A stretch of 64,000 nucleotides of DNA from Rubrivivax sp. (GTDB lineage: Bacteria > Pseudomonadota > Gammaproteobacteria > Burkholderiales > Burkholderiaceae_C): contig JAIYCR010000040.1 of NCBI GenBank assembly GCA_027487905.1, positions 150,041-214,040 on the forward strand, given 5' to 3'. Each line of letters opens with the position of its first letter. Position 1 is the stretch's first letter. Under the pieces are notes generated by a model, which was not told the origin of the DNA, ran no database searches, and worked only from the letters and a program-made list of their open reading frames with translations. The translations under genes were made by a program, and so were the position numbers. Below, piece by piece: positions 55,182 through 63,763 of this stretch.

Positions 55182-56246
55182 ATGAGTGAAGCCACCATCG
55201 ACCGACTGGTCATCGACACGCCCGACGACTGGCACCTGCACCTGCGCGACGGCGCGGCGCTTTCCGCGGTGCTGCCTGCATCGGCCCGGCAGTTCGCGCG
55301 GGCCATCGTGATGCCCAACCTGCGTCCTCCGGTGACCACCACCGCACAAGCGATGGCCTACCGTGAGCGCATCCTGGCCGCGCGTGCGGTCACCGGGCCC
55401 GGCTCGGGATTCGAGCCGTTGATGACGCTCTACCTCACCGACAACACCGCGCCGCAGGAGATCGTCCGCGCCCGCCAGGCCGGTGTGGTGGCCTTGAAGC
55501 TCTATCCCCAGGGCGCCACCACCAACAGCGATGCCGGCGTCAGCGACATCCGCCGCACCTACCGGACGCTCGAAGCCATGCAGCGCGAAGGCCTGCTGCT
55601 GCTGGTGCATGGCGAGGTCACCGACCCGCAGGTCGACCTCTTCGACCGCGAAGCGGTGTTCATCGAGCGCCACCTCATTGCGCTGCGGCGCGAGTTCCCG
55701 GGCCTGCGCGTCGTGTTCGAGCACATCACCACGCGCGAAGGGGCTCAGTACGTGCTGCAGGAAGACGACCAGAACCTCGCGGCCACGGTCACGCCGCAGC
55801 ATCTGCTGTTCAACCGCAATGCCATCTTCCAGGGCGGCTTGAGGCCGCACTACTACTGTCTGCCGGTGCTCAAGGGCGAGGAGCACCGCCTGGCCCTGGT
55901 GGCGGCGGCCACCAGCGGCAGCACCCGCTTCTTCCTGGGCACCGACAGCGCGCCGCACGCCGCGGTGCTGAAGGAGTCGTCGATGGGTCATGCGGGCTGC
56001 TACACGGCGCTGACGGCGCTGGAGCTGTACGCCCAGGTCTTCGACGAGGCCGGGGCGCTGCATCACCTCGAAGGCTTCGCGAGCCACCACGGCGCCGATT
56101 TCTACCGCCTGCCGCGCAACGCCGGCCGGGTGGTGCTCGAACGACGCGCGCAGACGGTGCCCGCCGCCGTGCCCTTCGGCGACACCGAACTCAAGCCGCT
56201 GTGCGGTGGCGAGACCCTGGCCTGGACCTTTGCTGGAAGCCTCTGA
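55182..56246 (+). CDS. pyrC: Dihydroorotase
   Basis: The 354-residue zinc enzyme closes carbamoyl aspartate to dihydroorotate in pyrimidine synthesis. Metal ligands are the His pair in DDWHLHLRDG, the carboxylated Lys in VALKLYPQGATTNS, His residues in LLVHGEV and FEHITT, and Asp in FLGTDSAPH. Length is normal for class II PyrC. Its stop overlaps the ATG of the NYN-domain gene. Confidence 0.96.
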   Translation: MSEATIDRLVIDTPDDWHLHLRDGAALSAVLPASARQFARAIVMPNLRPPVTTTAQAMAYRERILAARAVTGPGSGFEPLMTLYLTDNTAPQEIVRARQAGVVALKLYPQGATTNSDAGVSDIRRTYRTLEAMQREGLLLLVHGEVTDPQVDLFDREAVFIERHLIALRREFPGLRVVFEHITTREGAQYVLQEDDQNLAATVTPQHLLFNRNAIFQGGLRPHYYCLPVLKGEEHRLALVAAATSGSTRFFLGTDSAPHAAVLKESSMGHAGCYTALTALELYAQVFDEAGALHHLEGFASHHGADFYRLPRNAGRVVLERRAQTVPAAVPFGDTELKPLCGGETLAWTFAGSL

Positions 56247-57319
56247 TGAACTCGAAACGAGCGCGGGTGATGTTGCTGGTCGACGCGGACAACGTGTCGG
56301 CCGACGTGATGGAACAGGCCATGGAGGCCGTGCTGCGCGACCACGGCGCGGCGCACATCCGCCGCGCCTACTGCACGCCGGAGTCGGCGGTGAAGAACGC
56401 CAGCCTCTTCAAGCGCCTGTCCTTGCGTCCGATGGTCAACCTGTCCACCGGCAAGAACGCCACCGACATCGCCCTGGCCATCGACGGGCTGGACCTGGCG
56501 ATCTCCGAGCGCCCCGAAGTGGCGGTGATCGTGTCGTCCGATTCCGACTTCGCGCCCCTGGTGCTGCGCCTGCGGGAGAAGGGTTGCCGGGTGGAAGGCA
56601 TCGGCCAGCAGGGCAAGACGGGCGAGGCGTCCAAAGGCGTCTACGACGCCTTCCTGGACCTGGCCCACCGGCGGGCCGGTGCCGCTGCGTCGCGGACCTC
56701 CGCCCGGGCCGCTGCCGCGGCCGACGACGCTGCGCGCACCACCCGCCGTCGCGCCACCGCCACGGTGGCCGATGAGCAGCCGGCGGTGGATCTGCTGCTC
56801 GACCTGGAGCCTTCCCCCCCACCTTCGGCCGTCCGTTCCGCCGCGCTGCCGTCCCGCGCGGCGACGCCCGCCCGTCCCGCCCGCAAGGCGGCGCCTCGGA
56901 GGGAGTCCCGGGCCGCGGGGACGGCCGGCGACGGGCCGGCTGCCATGCCGGCGGCCGCCGATCCGCCGGCCCGGGTGCGCAAGCCGCGCACGGCCCAGGG
57001 TGCGCAGGCCACTTCCGCCGCCGGGGTGGGGGCTGGTGGGTCGGCTTCGGCCGCGACGCCTGCCGCGCCTGCCGCGCCGTCCACGCGCCGTCGCGCGGCG
57101 CCGGCGGGCTTGCCCGATGCGGTGGACGCCATCCTGAAGGCGGTGCCGTCGCTGGCCGCCGGCCAGCCGGTGGCCCTGGGCATCGCGGCCGAACGCCTGC
57201 GCGCGGCGGGGCTCCTGGCGCGCAACGCCGCGTCCACCCGGCTCTTCGCCCGCCATGCCGCGCATTTCATCCTCGCGCCGACGGGGCAACCCAACACGGT
57301 GCAGTTCGTCCGCGGCTGA
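56246..57319 (+). CDS. NYN-domain ribonuclease-like protein with OST-HTH/LOTUS domain
   Basis: The 357-residue protein has an N-terminal NYN (PIN-like) domain of about 150 residues with acidic residues in LLVDADNVS (Asp13, Asp15), NATDIALAIDGLDLA and VIVSSDSDFAPLVLRLREKG. A ~125-residue Ala/Arg/Pro-rich linker follows. The final ~70 residues (LPDAVDAILKAVPS, then HFILAPTGQPNTVQFVRG) fit an OST-HTH/LOTUS domain. It should be an RNA-binding nuclease. The target is unknown. Its start overlaps the pyrC stop. Confidence 0.88.
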   Translation: MNSKRARVMLLVDADNVSADVMEQAMEAVLRDHGAAHIRRAYCTPESAVKNASLFKRLSLRPMVNLSTGKNATDIALAIDGLDLAISERPEVAVIVSSDSDFAPLVLRLREKGCRVEGIGQQGKTGEASKGVYDAFLDLAHRRAGAAASRTSARAAAAADDAARTTRRRATATVADEQPAVDLLLDLEPSPPPSAVRSAALPSRAATPARPARKAAPRRESRAAGTAGDGPAAMPAAADPPARVRKPRTAQGAQATSAAGVGAGGSASAATPAAPAAPSTRRRAAPAGLPDAVDAILKAVPSLAAGQPVALGIAAERLRAAGLLARNAASTRLFARHAAHFILAPTGQPNTVQFVRG

Positions 57320-57385
57320 CCAGGCGAGCGGCGCGGGCCCGCCCGGGCCCCATGACCCGATGACCCCAAGGTTCTGGGGGCGCAG

Positions 57386-57416
57386 CCCTTTGAATCGGCG
57401 GACTCGTCCCTATCAT
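57386..57416 (+). promoter_or_regulatory. Sigma-32-like promoter for htpX
   Basis: CCCTTTGAA at 57386-57394 and CCCTATCAT at 57408-57416 resemble the heat-shock elements CTTGAAA and CCCCATnT, with about 12 bases between the cores. It lies 36 bases upstream of the htpX ATG, in line with heat-shock control of this gene in other bacteria. Confidence 0.6.
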
Positions 57417-57451
57417 CCTGCCGTCCCATTCCACTTCGGAAAGTCTGCTCC

Positions 57452-58330
57452 ATGAAACGCATTGCGCTGTTCATCCTCACCAACCTGGCGGTGATGGTGG
57501 TGCTGGGCATCGTGGTCAACGTGCTCGGCCTGAACCGGTTCATCACGGCCAACGGCCTGAGCGTGTCCGGCCTGCTCGGCTTCTCGCTCGTCTTCGGCTT
57601 CGGCGGCGCGATCATCTCGCTGCTGATCAGCAAGCCCATGGCCAAGTGGACGACGGGTGCCCAGGTCATCAACGGCTCAAACGACCCCAACCACGTGTGG
57701 ATCGTCCAGACGGTCCAGCGTTTCGCCGAGAAGGCCGGCATCGGCATGCCGGAGGTCGCCGTCTATGACGGCCCGCCCAATGCCTTCGCCACCGGCGCGT
57801 TCAAGAATTCGTCGCTCGTGGCCGTGTCCACGGGGCTGCTCACCTCGATGACCCGAGAAGAGGTCGATGCGGTCATCGGCCACGAGGTGGCCCACATCGC
57901 CAACGGCGACATGGTCACGATGACGCTGATCCAGGGCGTGATGAACACCTTCGTCGTGTTCCTGTCGCGGGTGGTCGGCTACGTGGTCGACAAGATCATC
58001 CTGCGCAACACCAGCGACGGTCCGGGCATCGGCTACTACGTGACGACCATCGTCATGGACATCCTGCTGGGCTTCGTCGCCGCCATCATCGTGGCCTGGT
58101 TCTCGCGCCAGCGCGAATACCGCGCCGACGCCGGTGCGGCCCAGTTGATGGGCCGCCGCCAGCCGATGATCAACGCGCTGGCCCGCCTGGGCGGCCTCGA
58201 CCCGGGCGAGATGCCCAAGGCGCTGCAGTCCATGGGCATCAGCTCGCGCCCCAGCGGCCTGATGGCGCTGTTCTCCACGCACCCGCCGATCGAGGAACGC
58301 ATCCGCCGCCTCCAGCAGGCGCAGGGCTGA
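57452..58330 (+). CDS. htpX: Membrane-bound zinc protease HtpX
   Basis: The 292-residue M48 protease degrades misfolded inner-membrane proteins. It has two N-terminal helices ([40 protein letters not shown]), the zinc motif HEVAH near residue 140, two further helices, and the third zinc ligand Glu in [15 protein letters not shown]. Length is standard. It is preceded by a heat-shock-like promoter. Confidence 0.96.
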   Translation: MKRIALFILTNLAVMVVLGIVVNVLGLNRFITANGLSVSGLLGFSLVFGFGGAIISLLISKPMAKWTTGAQVINGSNDPNHVWIVQTVQRFAEKAGIGMPEVAVYDGPPNAFATGAFKNSSLVAVSTGLLTSMTREEVDAVIGHEVAHIANGDMVTMTLIQGVMNTFVVFLSRVVGYVVDKIILRNTSDGPGIGYYVTTIVMDILLGFVAAIIVAWFSRQREYRADAGAAQLMGRRQPMINALARLGGLDPGEMPKALQSMGISSRPSGLMALFSTHPPIEERIRRLQQAQG

Positions 58331-58335
58331 GCGCG

Positions 58336-59421
58336 GTGGGGCTGCGGTGGGCGGGCGCGCTGGCCCTGCTGGCGCTGGCGGCCTGCGGCACGGTGAACCC
58401 CGACTTCAACCCCGATCGGCCGCATCACCGGGCGGACGGCTTCAACAACCGGTACCACGACAACTTCGCCGCCGACGCGCCGAGCTTCTGGCGCTGGCAG
58501 TGGGAACGGTGGCGCAACCCGCCGCCGCCCTCCCGGCCCGAGCGGGTGCCGGTGGCTGCGCTGGATGCGGCCCAGCGGCAGGCGCTGAAGGCACCCACCG
58601 CCGACGTCAGCGTCACCTGGCTGGGCCATGCATCGGCGCTGTGGCGCATCAACGGCCTGAACCTGCTGACCGACCCGCACCTGGGCGAGCGGGCCTCGCC
58701 GGTGGCCTTCGCCGGCCCCCGCCGCGAAACGCCGCTGCCCCTGGGGCTCGCCGATCTGCCCCGCATCGACGTGGTGCTGATCAGCCACAACCACTACGAC
58801 CATCTGGACCGGGGCACGGTGCTGGCACTGCAGGCCCAGCCCGGCGGGCCGCCGCTCTTCGTCGTGCCGCTGGGCGTGGACCGGTGGATGGCCGATCAGG
58901 GCATCCGCAGCGTGCGCAAGATGGATTGGTGGGATCGCTTCGACCACCCGGCGCCCGCAGGGGCCGTGAGCATCCACTTCGTTCCGGCCCAGCACTGGTC
59001 CAGCCGTTCACCCTTCGACCGCAGCGCCACGCTGTGGGGAGGTTTCGTGCTGCAGGCCCAGGTCTCGGGCTCGCCGTGGTCCATGTATTTCGCCGGCGAC
59101 ACCGGCTACTCGGCTGATTTCGCCGACATCGGCCGCCGCTTCGGTGGCTTCGACTTCGCGCAGATTCCGGTCGGTTGCTACCTGCCGCGCTGGTTCATGA
59201 AGGATCAGCATGTCAACGAGGACGAGGCGGTGCGCATCCACCAGGATGTGGGCAGCCGCCTGTCCATGGGTGTGCACTGGGGCAGTTTCCGGCTGTGCGA
59301 CGACCCGATCGAAGCGCCGCTGGACGGCCTGCCCGCCGCGCGGCAACGCGCTGGCGTGGCCGACAGGGCCTTCTTCCTGCCGGCGCTCGGCGAGACGCGG
59401 GTGCTCCGCCCGGTTCCCTAG
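58336..59421 (+). CDS. Metallo-beta-lactamase-fold lipoprotein, NAPE-PLD/RomA-like
   Basis: The 361-residue protein starts with a lipoprotein signal (ALALLALAACG lipobox). The MBL fold carries HNHYDHLD near residues 153-160, AGDTGY near 255-260 and a late His in GVHWGSF. It belongs to the class with N-acyl-phosphatidylethanolamine phospholipase D and RomA. The start is GTG 58336, five bases after htpX. A phospholipid substrate would fit the adjacent lipid operon, but this is inference. Confidence 0.87.
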   Translation: MGLRWAGALALLALAACGTVNPDFNPDRPHHRADGFNNRYHDNFAADAPSFWRWQWERWRNPPPPSRPERVPVAALDAAQRQALKAPTADVSVTWLGHASALWRINGLNLLTDPHLGERASPVAFAGPRRETPLPLGLADLPRIDVVLISHNHYDHLDRGTVLALQAQPGGPPLFVVPLGVDRWMADQGIRSVRKMDWWDRFDHPAPAGAVSIHFVPAQHWSSRSPFDRSATLWGGFVLQAQVSGSPWSMYFAGDTGYSADFADIGRRFGGFDFAQIPVGCYLPRWFMKDQHVNEDEAVRIHQDVGSRLSMGVHWGSFRLCDDPIEAPLDGLPAARQRAGVADRAFFLPALGETRVLRPVP

Positions 59422-59457
59422 CAGCCGGGCGATCGACGCGTCGGGGTCTGGCCGCGC

Positions 59458-60282
59458 TCAGGCGGCGGCCAGGAAGCGCCGCTGGTAGGACGGCGGCACA
59501 TCGGCGAAACGCAGCATGAGCGGCAGGTCGGCGCAGCCGAAATCCGGGTCCCAGGCCGGCGCGCCCAGCACCTTGGCGCCGCAGGCGAGATAGCCCTTGA
59601 TCAGCGCCGGCGTGGGCGCTTCGCTGCCGTCGGGCAGGGTGTCCACCGGCAGCGCCAGGCGGGGCGTCACCCGGTGCTCGATGGGCGCCAGGTGGGTGGC
59701 GGCCAGCCGGTGCCAGAGCGCCGCGGCGTGCCGGCCGCCGTCGGCCATCGGCACGCTGGCGCAGCCGATCATGATGTCCAGACCGTTGCGCTGCATGAAC
59801 TGGGCGAGCGAACCCCAGAGCATCAGGATCACCCCGCCGGTGCGCCACTGCGGGTCGGTGCAGGAGCGGCCCAGCTCGGCCATCCGGGGGCGAAGCGTTG
59901 CCAGCCGCACGAGGTCGAACTCGGTGTCGGTGTAGAGGCCACCCACCCGGCGGGCGGCGTCGGGCGTCAGCACCCGGTAGGTGCCGACGATCTCGCTCGG
60001 ATGCTCGTCGGTCTCCACGGTGCGAACCAGAAGGTGCTCGCAGAAGGGGTCGAAGAGGTCGGCGTCGTGCCCTGGCGGCGTGCCGGGAACCGGGCTCAGC
60101 CGTGCACCCATCTCGCCGGCGAAGACCCGGTGGCGCAGCGCCTGGGCGGCGCGCACGTCGTCTTCGCTGCGGGCCCAGGTGGCCTGCAGGCGGGCCCGGG
60201 CGCGCTCGTCGGCGCTTCGGGGCGGAGCGCCGTAGCGCTGCAGCAGGGTGGAAAGCGGCGGGGCGTGGTCGACATGGGCCAT
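59458..60282 (-). CDS. olsB: Ornithine-acyl-ACP N-acyltransferase-like GNAT protein (OlsB)
   Basis: The 274-residue protein fits the OlsB/hemolysin-like acyltransferase family: AQALRHRVFAGEMGARL near residue 45, GTYRVLTPDAARR, and GRSCTDPQWRTGGVILMLWG near 145. OlsB makes lyso-ornithine lipid, the first step toward phosphate-free ornithine lipids. It lies 70 bases after plcP in the same transcription direction, which supports a lipid role. No olsA is seen in the window. Confidence 0.85.
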   Translation of the reverse strand: MAHVDHAPPLSTLLQRYGAPPRSADERARARLQATWARSEDDVRAAQALRHRVFAGEMGARLSPVPGTPPGHDADLFDPFCEHLLVRTVETDEHPSEIVGTYRVLTPDAARRVGGLYTDTEFDLVRLATLRPRMAELGRSCTDPQWRTGGVILMLWGSLAQFMQRNGLDIMIGCASVPMADGGRHAAALWHRLAATHLAPIEHRVTPRLALPVDTLPDGSEAPTPALIKGYLACGAKVLGAPAWDPDFGCADLPLMLRFADVPPSYQRRFLAAA

Positions 60283-60352
60283 GCCCTCATCTTGCGCAGC
60301 CGCCGTGACCGGTCGGTGATCGGCGGGTGAAGGTCCGGTGAAGGTGCCGTGG

Positions 60353-61255
60353 CTAGACCATGACCGGCTCGGGCGCGGCGCACCCGGCCGCGACGGGCCT
60401 GGAGCGCCACTGCTGCCAGTCGATGACCTCGAGCCGGCCGTCCGCATGTTCCACGAGCGCGGTGAGGCTTTCCACCCAGTCGCCGTCGTTCGCATACAGG
60501 ACGCCGTCGATGTCGCGCAGTTCGGCGTGGTGGATGTGGCCGCACACCACGCCATCGGCGCCACGCTTGCGGGCCTCCTGGGCGACGGCCCGCTCGAAGT
60601 CGCCCACATAGCTCACCGCGCGCTTGACCTTGAGCTTCAGGTAGCGCGACAGGCTCCAGTAGGGCAGGCCCAGCCGGGCGCGGACCGAGTTCAGGTGCCG
60701 GTTCAGCTTGAGCGTGAACTCGTAGGCCCGGTCCCCCAGCAGGGCCAGCCAGCGCGCGCACTGGATCACCCCATCGTAGAGATCGCCGTGCGTGACCCAC
60801 AGCTGACGGCCGTCGGCCGTGCGGTGCATCGCCTCCTCGACCACTTCGATGCCGCCGAAGTTCTGCATCAGGTAACGGCGCGCGAACTCATCGTGGTTGC
60901 CCGGCACGAAGACGACCCGGGTGCCCTTGCGGGCCTTGCGCAGCAGCTTCTGGATGACGTCGTTGTGAGCCTGAGGCCAGTACCACTGACGCCGCAGCTG
61001 CCAGCCGTCGATGATGTCGCCCACCAGGTAGAGGGTCTCGCATTCCACGGCACGCAGGAAGGCCAGCAGGTGCAGCGCCTGACAGCCCGGTGTGCCCAGG
61101 TGCAGATCGGAGATCCAGACCGTGCGCACCCGAAGCACTGGATCGGTGGGCGCATCGGACGCATCGGCGGGCGGTTCCGCTGCGGTCAGGCCGGCCGTTG
61201 AAGCCAGGCTCTGGCGGCTCATCCGGGTGGCACCGCTCCAGGGGGTGGGCAGCAT
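60353..61255 (-). CDS. plcP: Calcineurin-like phosphoesterase, PlcP/UDP-2,3-diacylglucosamine hydrolase type
   Basis: The 300-residue metallophosphoesterase has the full metal set: SDLHLG, GDIIDGW, GNHDE, THGDLYDG and GHIHHAE. The segment RRQWYWPQAHNDVIQKLLRK closely resembles Sinorhizobium PlcP, which strips phosphate head groups from phospholipids during phosphate starvation. It is 17 bases downstream of agt, the same gene pair as in rhizobia and marine bacteria. LpxH-like activity is the alternative, but LpxH is shorter. Confidence 0.88.
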   Translation of the reverse strand: MLPTPWSGATRMSRQSLASTAGLTAAEPPADASDAPTDPVLRVRTVWISDLHLGTPGCQALHLLAFLRAVECETLYLVGDIIDGWQLRRQWYWPQAHNDVIQKLLRKARKGTRVVFVPGNHDEFARRYLMQNFGGIEVVEEAMHRTADGRQLWVTHGDLYDGVIQCARWLALLGDRAYEFTLKLNRHLNSVRARLGLPYWSLSRYLKLKVKRAVSYVGDFERAVAQEARKRGADGVVCGHIHHAELRDIDGVLYANDGDWVESLTALVEHADGRLEVIDWQQWRSRPVAAGCAAPEPVMV

Positions 61256-61272
61256 GCGCTCTCCTTGGTCGC

Positions 61273-62493
61273 TCACGGGCTCTGGGTATCGGCCGTGGCC
61301 GTGGCCGTGGCCCCGGCCACGGTATCGCCATGGGCGGTGACTTCGGGCCCTTGGCCGCGCGCCGGCATGCGGCTGGCCTGCAGCAGCCGGGCGAGCACGC
61401 GAGGCACCTCCTCGGCGGCCTGGTTGCTCATGCGGCCGACGGCCTGCCGCATCGCGACAGCGTTGGCGCGCACCTGGGCCAGCGCGTCGGCGATGTCGTC
61501 GAAGTCGTTGACCACCACGCCCACGCCATGGGCCAGCACCCAGTCGGTGTTGAAGCGCTCCTGCGGCAGCGTGAAGGCGTTGCGGCAGGTGATCACCGGC
61601 AGCCCGCATTGCAATGCCTCGCTCAGACTGCCCGGTCCGGGCTTGCCGATGAAAACGTCGGCCAGGCGCATCCAGCGCGCCACATCCGGTGTGTGGCCGA
61701 CCACCACGCGCTCGGCCCGGGCCGGCAAGGCGCGCAGGGCTTCGGCCAGCGCGGCGTTGTGGCCGCACAGCAGGATCAGCGGCGTGTGGGCCAGCCGCCG
61801 GGCGATGTCCTTCATCGCGCGGGCACCGTGGCCGCCGAACATCACGATGGGAATGAAGGCTTGCGGATCCAGCCCCGCGGCGCGACGGGCCTCGGCCCTT
61901 TCCGCGGCGCTGGGCGGTGGCCGATGGAAGTCCTCGCGCAGGAGCATGCCGCGCACCGCATGGACATGGTCGGGCGAATGGCCCATCGCCAGCGCCTGTC
62001 GCACGGCTTCGTCGGTGCCGCAGACCAGGTGCGCTGCGCCGCGCGGCTCCATCCAGAACCGTGGCGGCATGTCGGCCAGGTCGGTGAGCACCGTGGCGAA
62101 GGGAACGCCCGGAAGGGCGCTGGCCAGTGCCTCCTGCATGGCGCGGTTGAAGTTCGGCACCAGCGACACCACGAGGTCGGGCTCGTCATCGAGCCAGTGC
62201 AGCTGCAGGCGGCGCACCAGCGTGCGGTGGACCAGGCGGATCGACGCCTGCAGCAGCTTGAGTTCCTGGGCCAGACCGATCGTCCAACCCCGGGCCAGGC
62301 GCTGGTTGTAGTAGGCCTCGGGCGGGATGCCGGTGAGCCGCTCGAAGCGGCCCTTGGGGTCCAGCGCATCGAAGAGGTTGACCTGCCGCACGCGCCAGTC
62401 AAGGCCGGCGGATGCGATGGCCGCGGCCAGGGCCTGCGCCGCAGCGCGGTGGCCGCCACCCGCGTTGAAGTAGACGAGATCGACGGTGGTCAT
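61273..62493 (-). CDS. agt: MGDG-synthase-type glycosyltransferase (Agt-like)
   Basis: The 406-residue GT28-type enzyme has the N-terminal FNAGGGHRAAAQALAAAI loop and the C-terminal donor site GKPGPGSLSEALQCGLPVI near residue 290. Agt transfers a sugar to diacylglycerol, the product of PlcP. The start at 62493 follows a perfect hairpin with no clear Shine-Dalgarno. The C-terminal tail is Ala/Thr-rich and is encoded partly by a GGCCGT repeat near 61291. Confidence 0.85.
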   Translation of the reverse strand: MTTVDLVYFNAGGGHRAAAQALAAAIASAGLDWRVRQVNLFDALDPKGRFERLTGIPPEAYYNQRLARGWTIGLAQELKLLQASIRLVHRTLVRRLQLHWLDDEPDLVVSLVPNFNRAMQEALASALPGVPFATVLTDLADMPPRFWMEPRGAAHLVCGTDEAVRQALAMGHSPDHVHAVRGMLLREDFHRPPPSAAERAEARRAAGLDPQAFIPIVMFGGHGARAMKDIARRLAHTPLILLCGHNAALAEALRALPARAERVVVGHTPDVARWMRLADVFIGKPGPGSLSEALQCGLPVITCRNAFTLPQERFNTDWVLAHGVGVVVNDFDDIADALAQVRANAVAMRQAVGRMSNQAAEEVPRVLARLLQASRMPARGQGPEVTAHGDTVAGATATATADTQSP

Positions 62494-62495
62494 GG

Positions 62496-62520
62496 GCGGA
62501 TCGCTTCGGTTGCGATCCGC
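62496..62520 (-). promoter_or_regulatory. Perfect hairpin directly before the agt start codon
   Basis: GCGGATCGC at 62496-62504 pairs with GCGATCCGC at 62512-62520 around a 7-base loop, ending two bases from the agt ATG. It would occupy the ribosome site in RNA, so it may control translation of agt-plcP-olsB. Confidence 0.6.
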
Positions 62521-62536
62521 ATGCTCGGCGTGCAGG

Positions 62537-62554
62537 TTGACAGGGGTGTGACCC
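62537..62554 (-). promoter_or_regulatory. Possible PHO box upstream of agt
   Basis: On the minus strand GGGTCAC-ACCC-CTGTCAA gives two GTCA cores exactly 11 bases apart, the spacing of PHO-box half-sites (CTGTCAT-n4-CTGTCAT). The second half-site matches six of seven bases and the first four of seven. It lies 44-61 bases upstream of agt. Confidence 0.45.
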
Positions 62555-62618
62555 TGCGCCGCCCACGCGTGGATGCCTTCGGGCTCGGACGCCCGCAGCG
62601 CAGCGCGGTGACCTGCGC

Positions 62619-63062
62619 CTAATGCAGCACCAGCAGCGGCAGGCTGGTCCCGGCCAGCACCGCCTTGGTCTGCGAGCCGAACAGGAACTCGCCGAACGCC
62701 CCCCGGCCATGGGTGGCCATGACGATCAGGTCGCACCGGTGCGATTCGGCGGCGGCCACGATGGCGCGGTCGATGCGGGCCACCCGGTCCAGGTGTCCCT
62801 CGAAGGGCACGCCCGCAGCCTCGGCGGCGCGGGCGAACCGGGCGAGCACCGGTTGGCCGTGCTCACGGGTGCGGATCTCGTGGTCCAGGTCTTCCTGCTC
62901 GATGAGTTCGACTGCCCGCACCGTGGTGGGAATAGGCGCGAGCGGCTCGGCGATGAAGCCCACCAGCGTCGCGCCGAGTTGCCGGGCGAGGTCGACGCTT
63001 TCGCCGATGGCCCGGTCGGACAGGCCGCTGCCGTCGACGGGAACGAGGATGCGCTTGTACAT
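62619..63062 (-). CDS. Universal stress protein family protein
   Basis: The 147-residue UspA-fold protein begins MYKRILVPVDGSGLSDRAI, and ends with the ATP-binding pattern VMATHGRGAFGEFLFGSQ (G-2x-G-9x-G-S/T type). It probably binds ATP. It is 125 bases upstream of agt on the same strand, so read-through is possible. It is divergent from rnpB. Confidence 0.93.
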   Translation of the reverse strand: MYKRILVPVDGSGLSDRAIGESVDLARQLGATLVGFIAEPLAPIPTTVRAVELIEQEDLDHEIRTREHGQPVLARFARAAEAAGVPFEGHLDRVARIDRAIVAAAESHRCDLIVMATHGRGAFGEFLFGSQTKAVLAGTSLPLLVLH

Positions 63063-63225
63063 GTCGGGACTCCCGTTGCGGGGCGCAGTGCGCCGATGGG
63101 CCGCACTGTGCCGCCGGCCCGCCGCGCCCGGCTTGCGCTGGCGCAGACGCGTGGCGGGGCAGGGCGATCGGGGCTGTGCAGATGGAGCCGGCTTGATGCG
63201 GATCAGCCCCGACCGCGCGCCGCGG

Positions 63226-63231
63226 GATAAT
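63226..63231 (+). promoter_or_regulatory. Probable rnpB -10 element
   Basis: GATAAT at 63226-63231 matches the -10 consensus closely and ends 8 bases before the first base of RNase P RNA. I found no good -35 at the right distance. Confidence 0.6.
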
Positions 63232-63239
63232 GCGGGGGT

Positions 63240-63590
63240 GAAGCGGACCAGACCGCCGCTGGTGCAGGGACCGAAAGGTCGCACTGGAGGAAGGTCCGGA
63301 CTGCACAGGGCGGCGTAGCAGCTAACGGCTGTCCACCGTGAGGTGAGGATCAGAGCAACAGAGACGAGTCGGGGCGGGCCGTGCGCAAGTGCGGCCGGCT
63401 CCGGGTGAAACGGGCAATCTCTACGCGCAGCAACACCAAATAGGCCAGCGTCGATGTGGCTCCGCGGAGCTGGCGGGTAGGTGGCATCGAGCCGGGCGGG
63501 CGACCCCCGGCCCAGAGGAATGGCGGTCACGGCGGGCCTTCGCAAGGGGGTCCGCTGCACAGAATCCGGCCTATCGGCCCGCTTCACACT
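63240..63590 (+). ncRNA. rnpB: RNase P RNA, bacterial type A
   Basis: The 5' end GAAGCGGACCAGACCGCCGC matches the P1/P2 start of E. coli M1 RNA. The conserved core appears as GGAGGAAGGTCCGGACT near 63288-63304 and GCAACAGAGA near 63355. The 3' core ACAGAATCCGGCCTATCGG is followed by the P1 partner GCTTCAC near 63580. The length of about 350 bases fits. It processes tRNA 5' ends. Boundaries are good to a few bases. Confidence 0.95.
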
Positions 63591-63620
63591 GATGGTCCGT
63601 GGGTCGAGCCCGAACGCCGC

Positions 63621-63638
63621 AGGGGCCAGTCGGCCCCT
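63621..63638 (+). terminator. Hairpin after rnpB, possible terminator
   Basis: AGGGGCC at 63621-63627 pairs perfectly with GGCCCCT at 63632-63638 around AGTC. There is no T run after it, so intrinsic termination is weak; it may only mark the 3' flank of rnpB. Confidence 0.4.
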
Positions 63639-63763
63639 CAAGACCCTGACCCATGCAGGGATTTGCAGCCCGATTGCCCCTCTGACCCGGGCATGACCCG
63701 ACACGCGGCAGCCCAGACTCCTGTCGGTGATCCGGCATCCCGGCCGTGCACAGGAGCCCCGAC

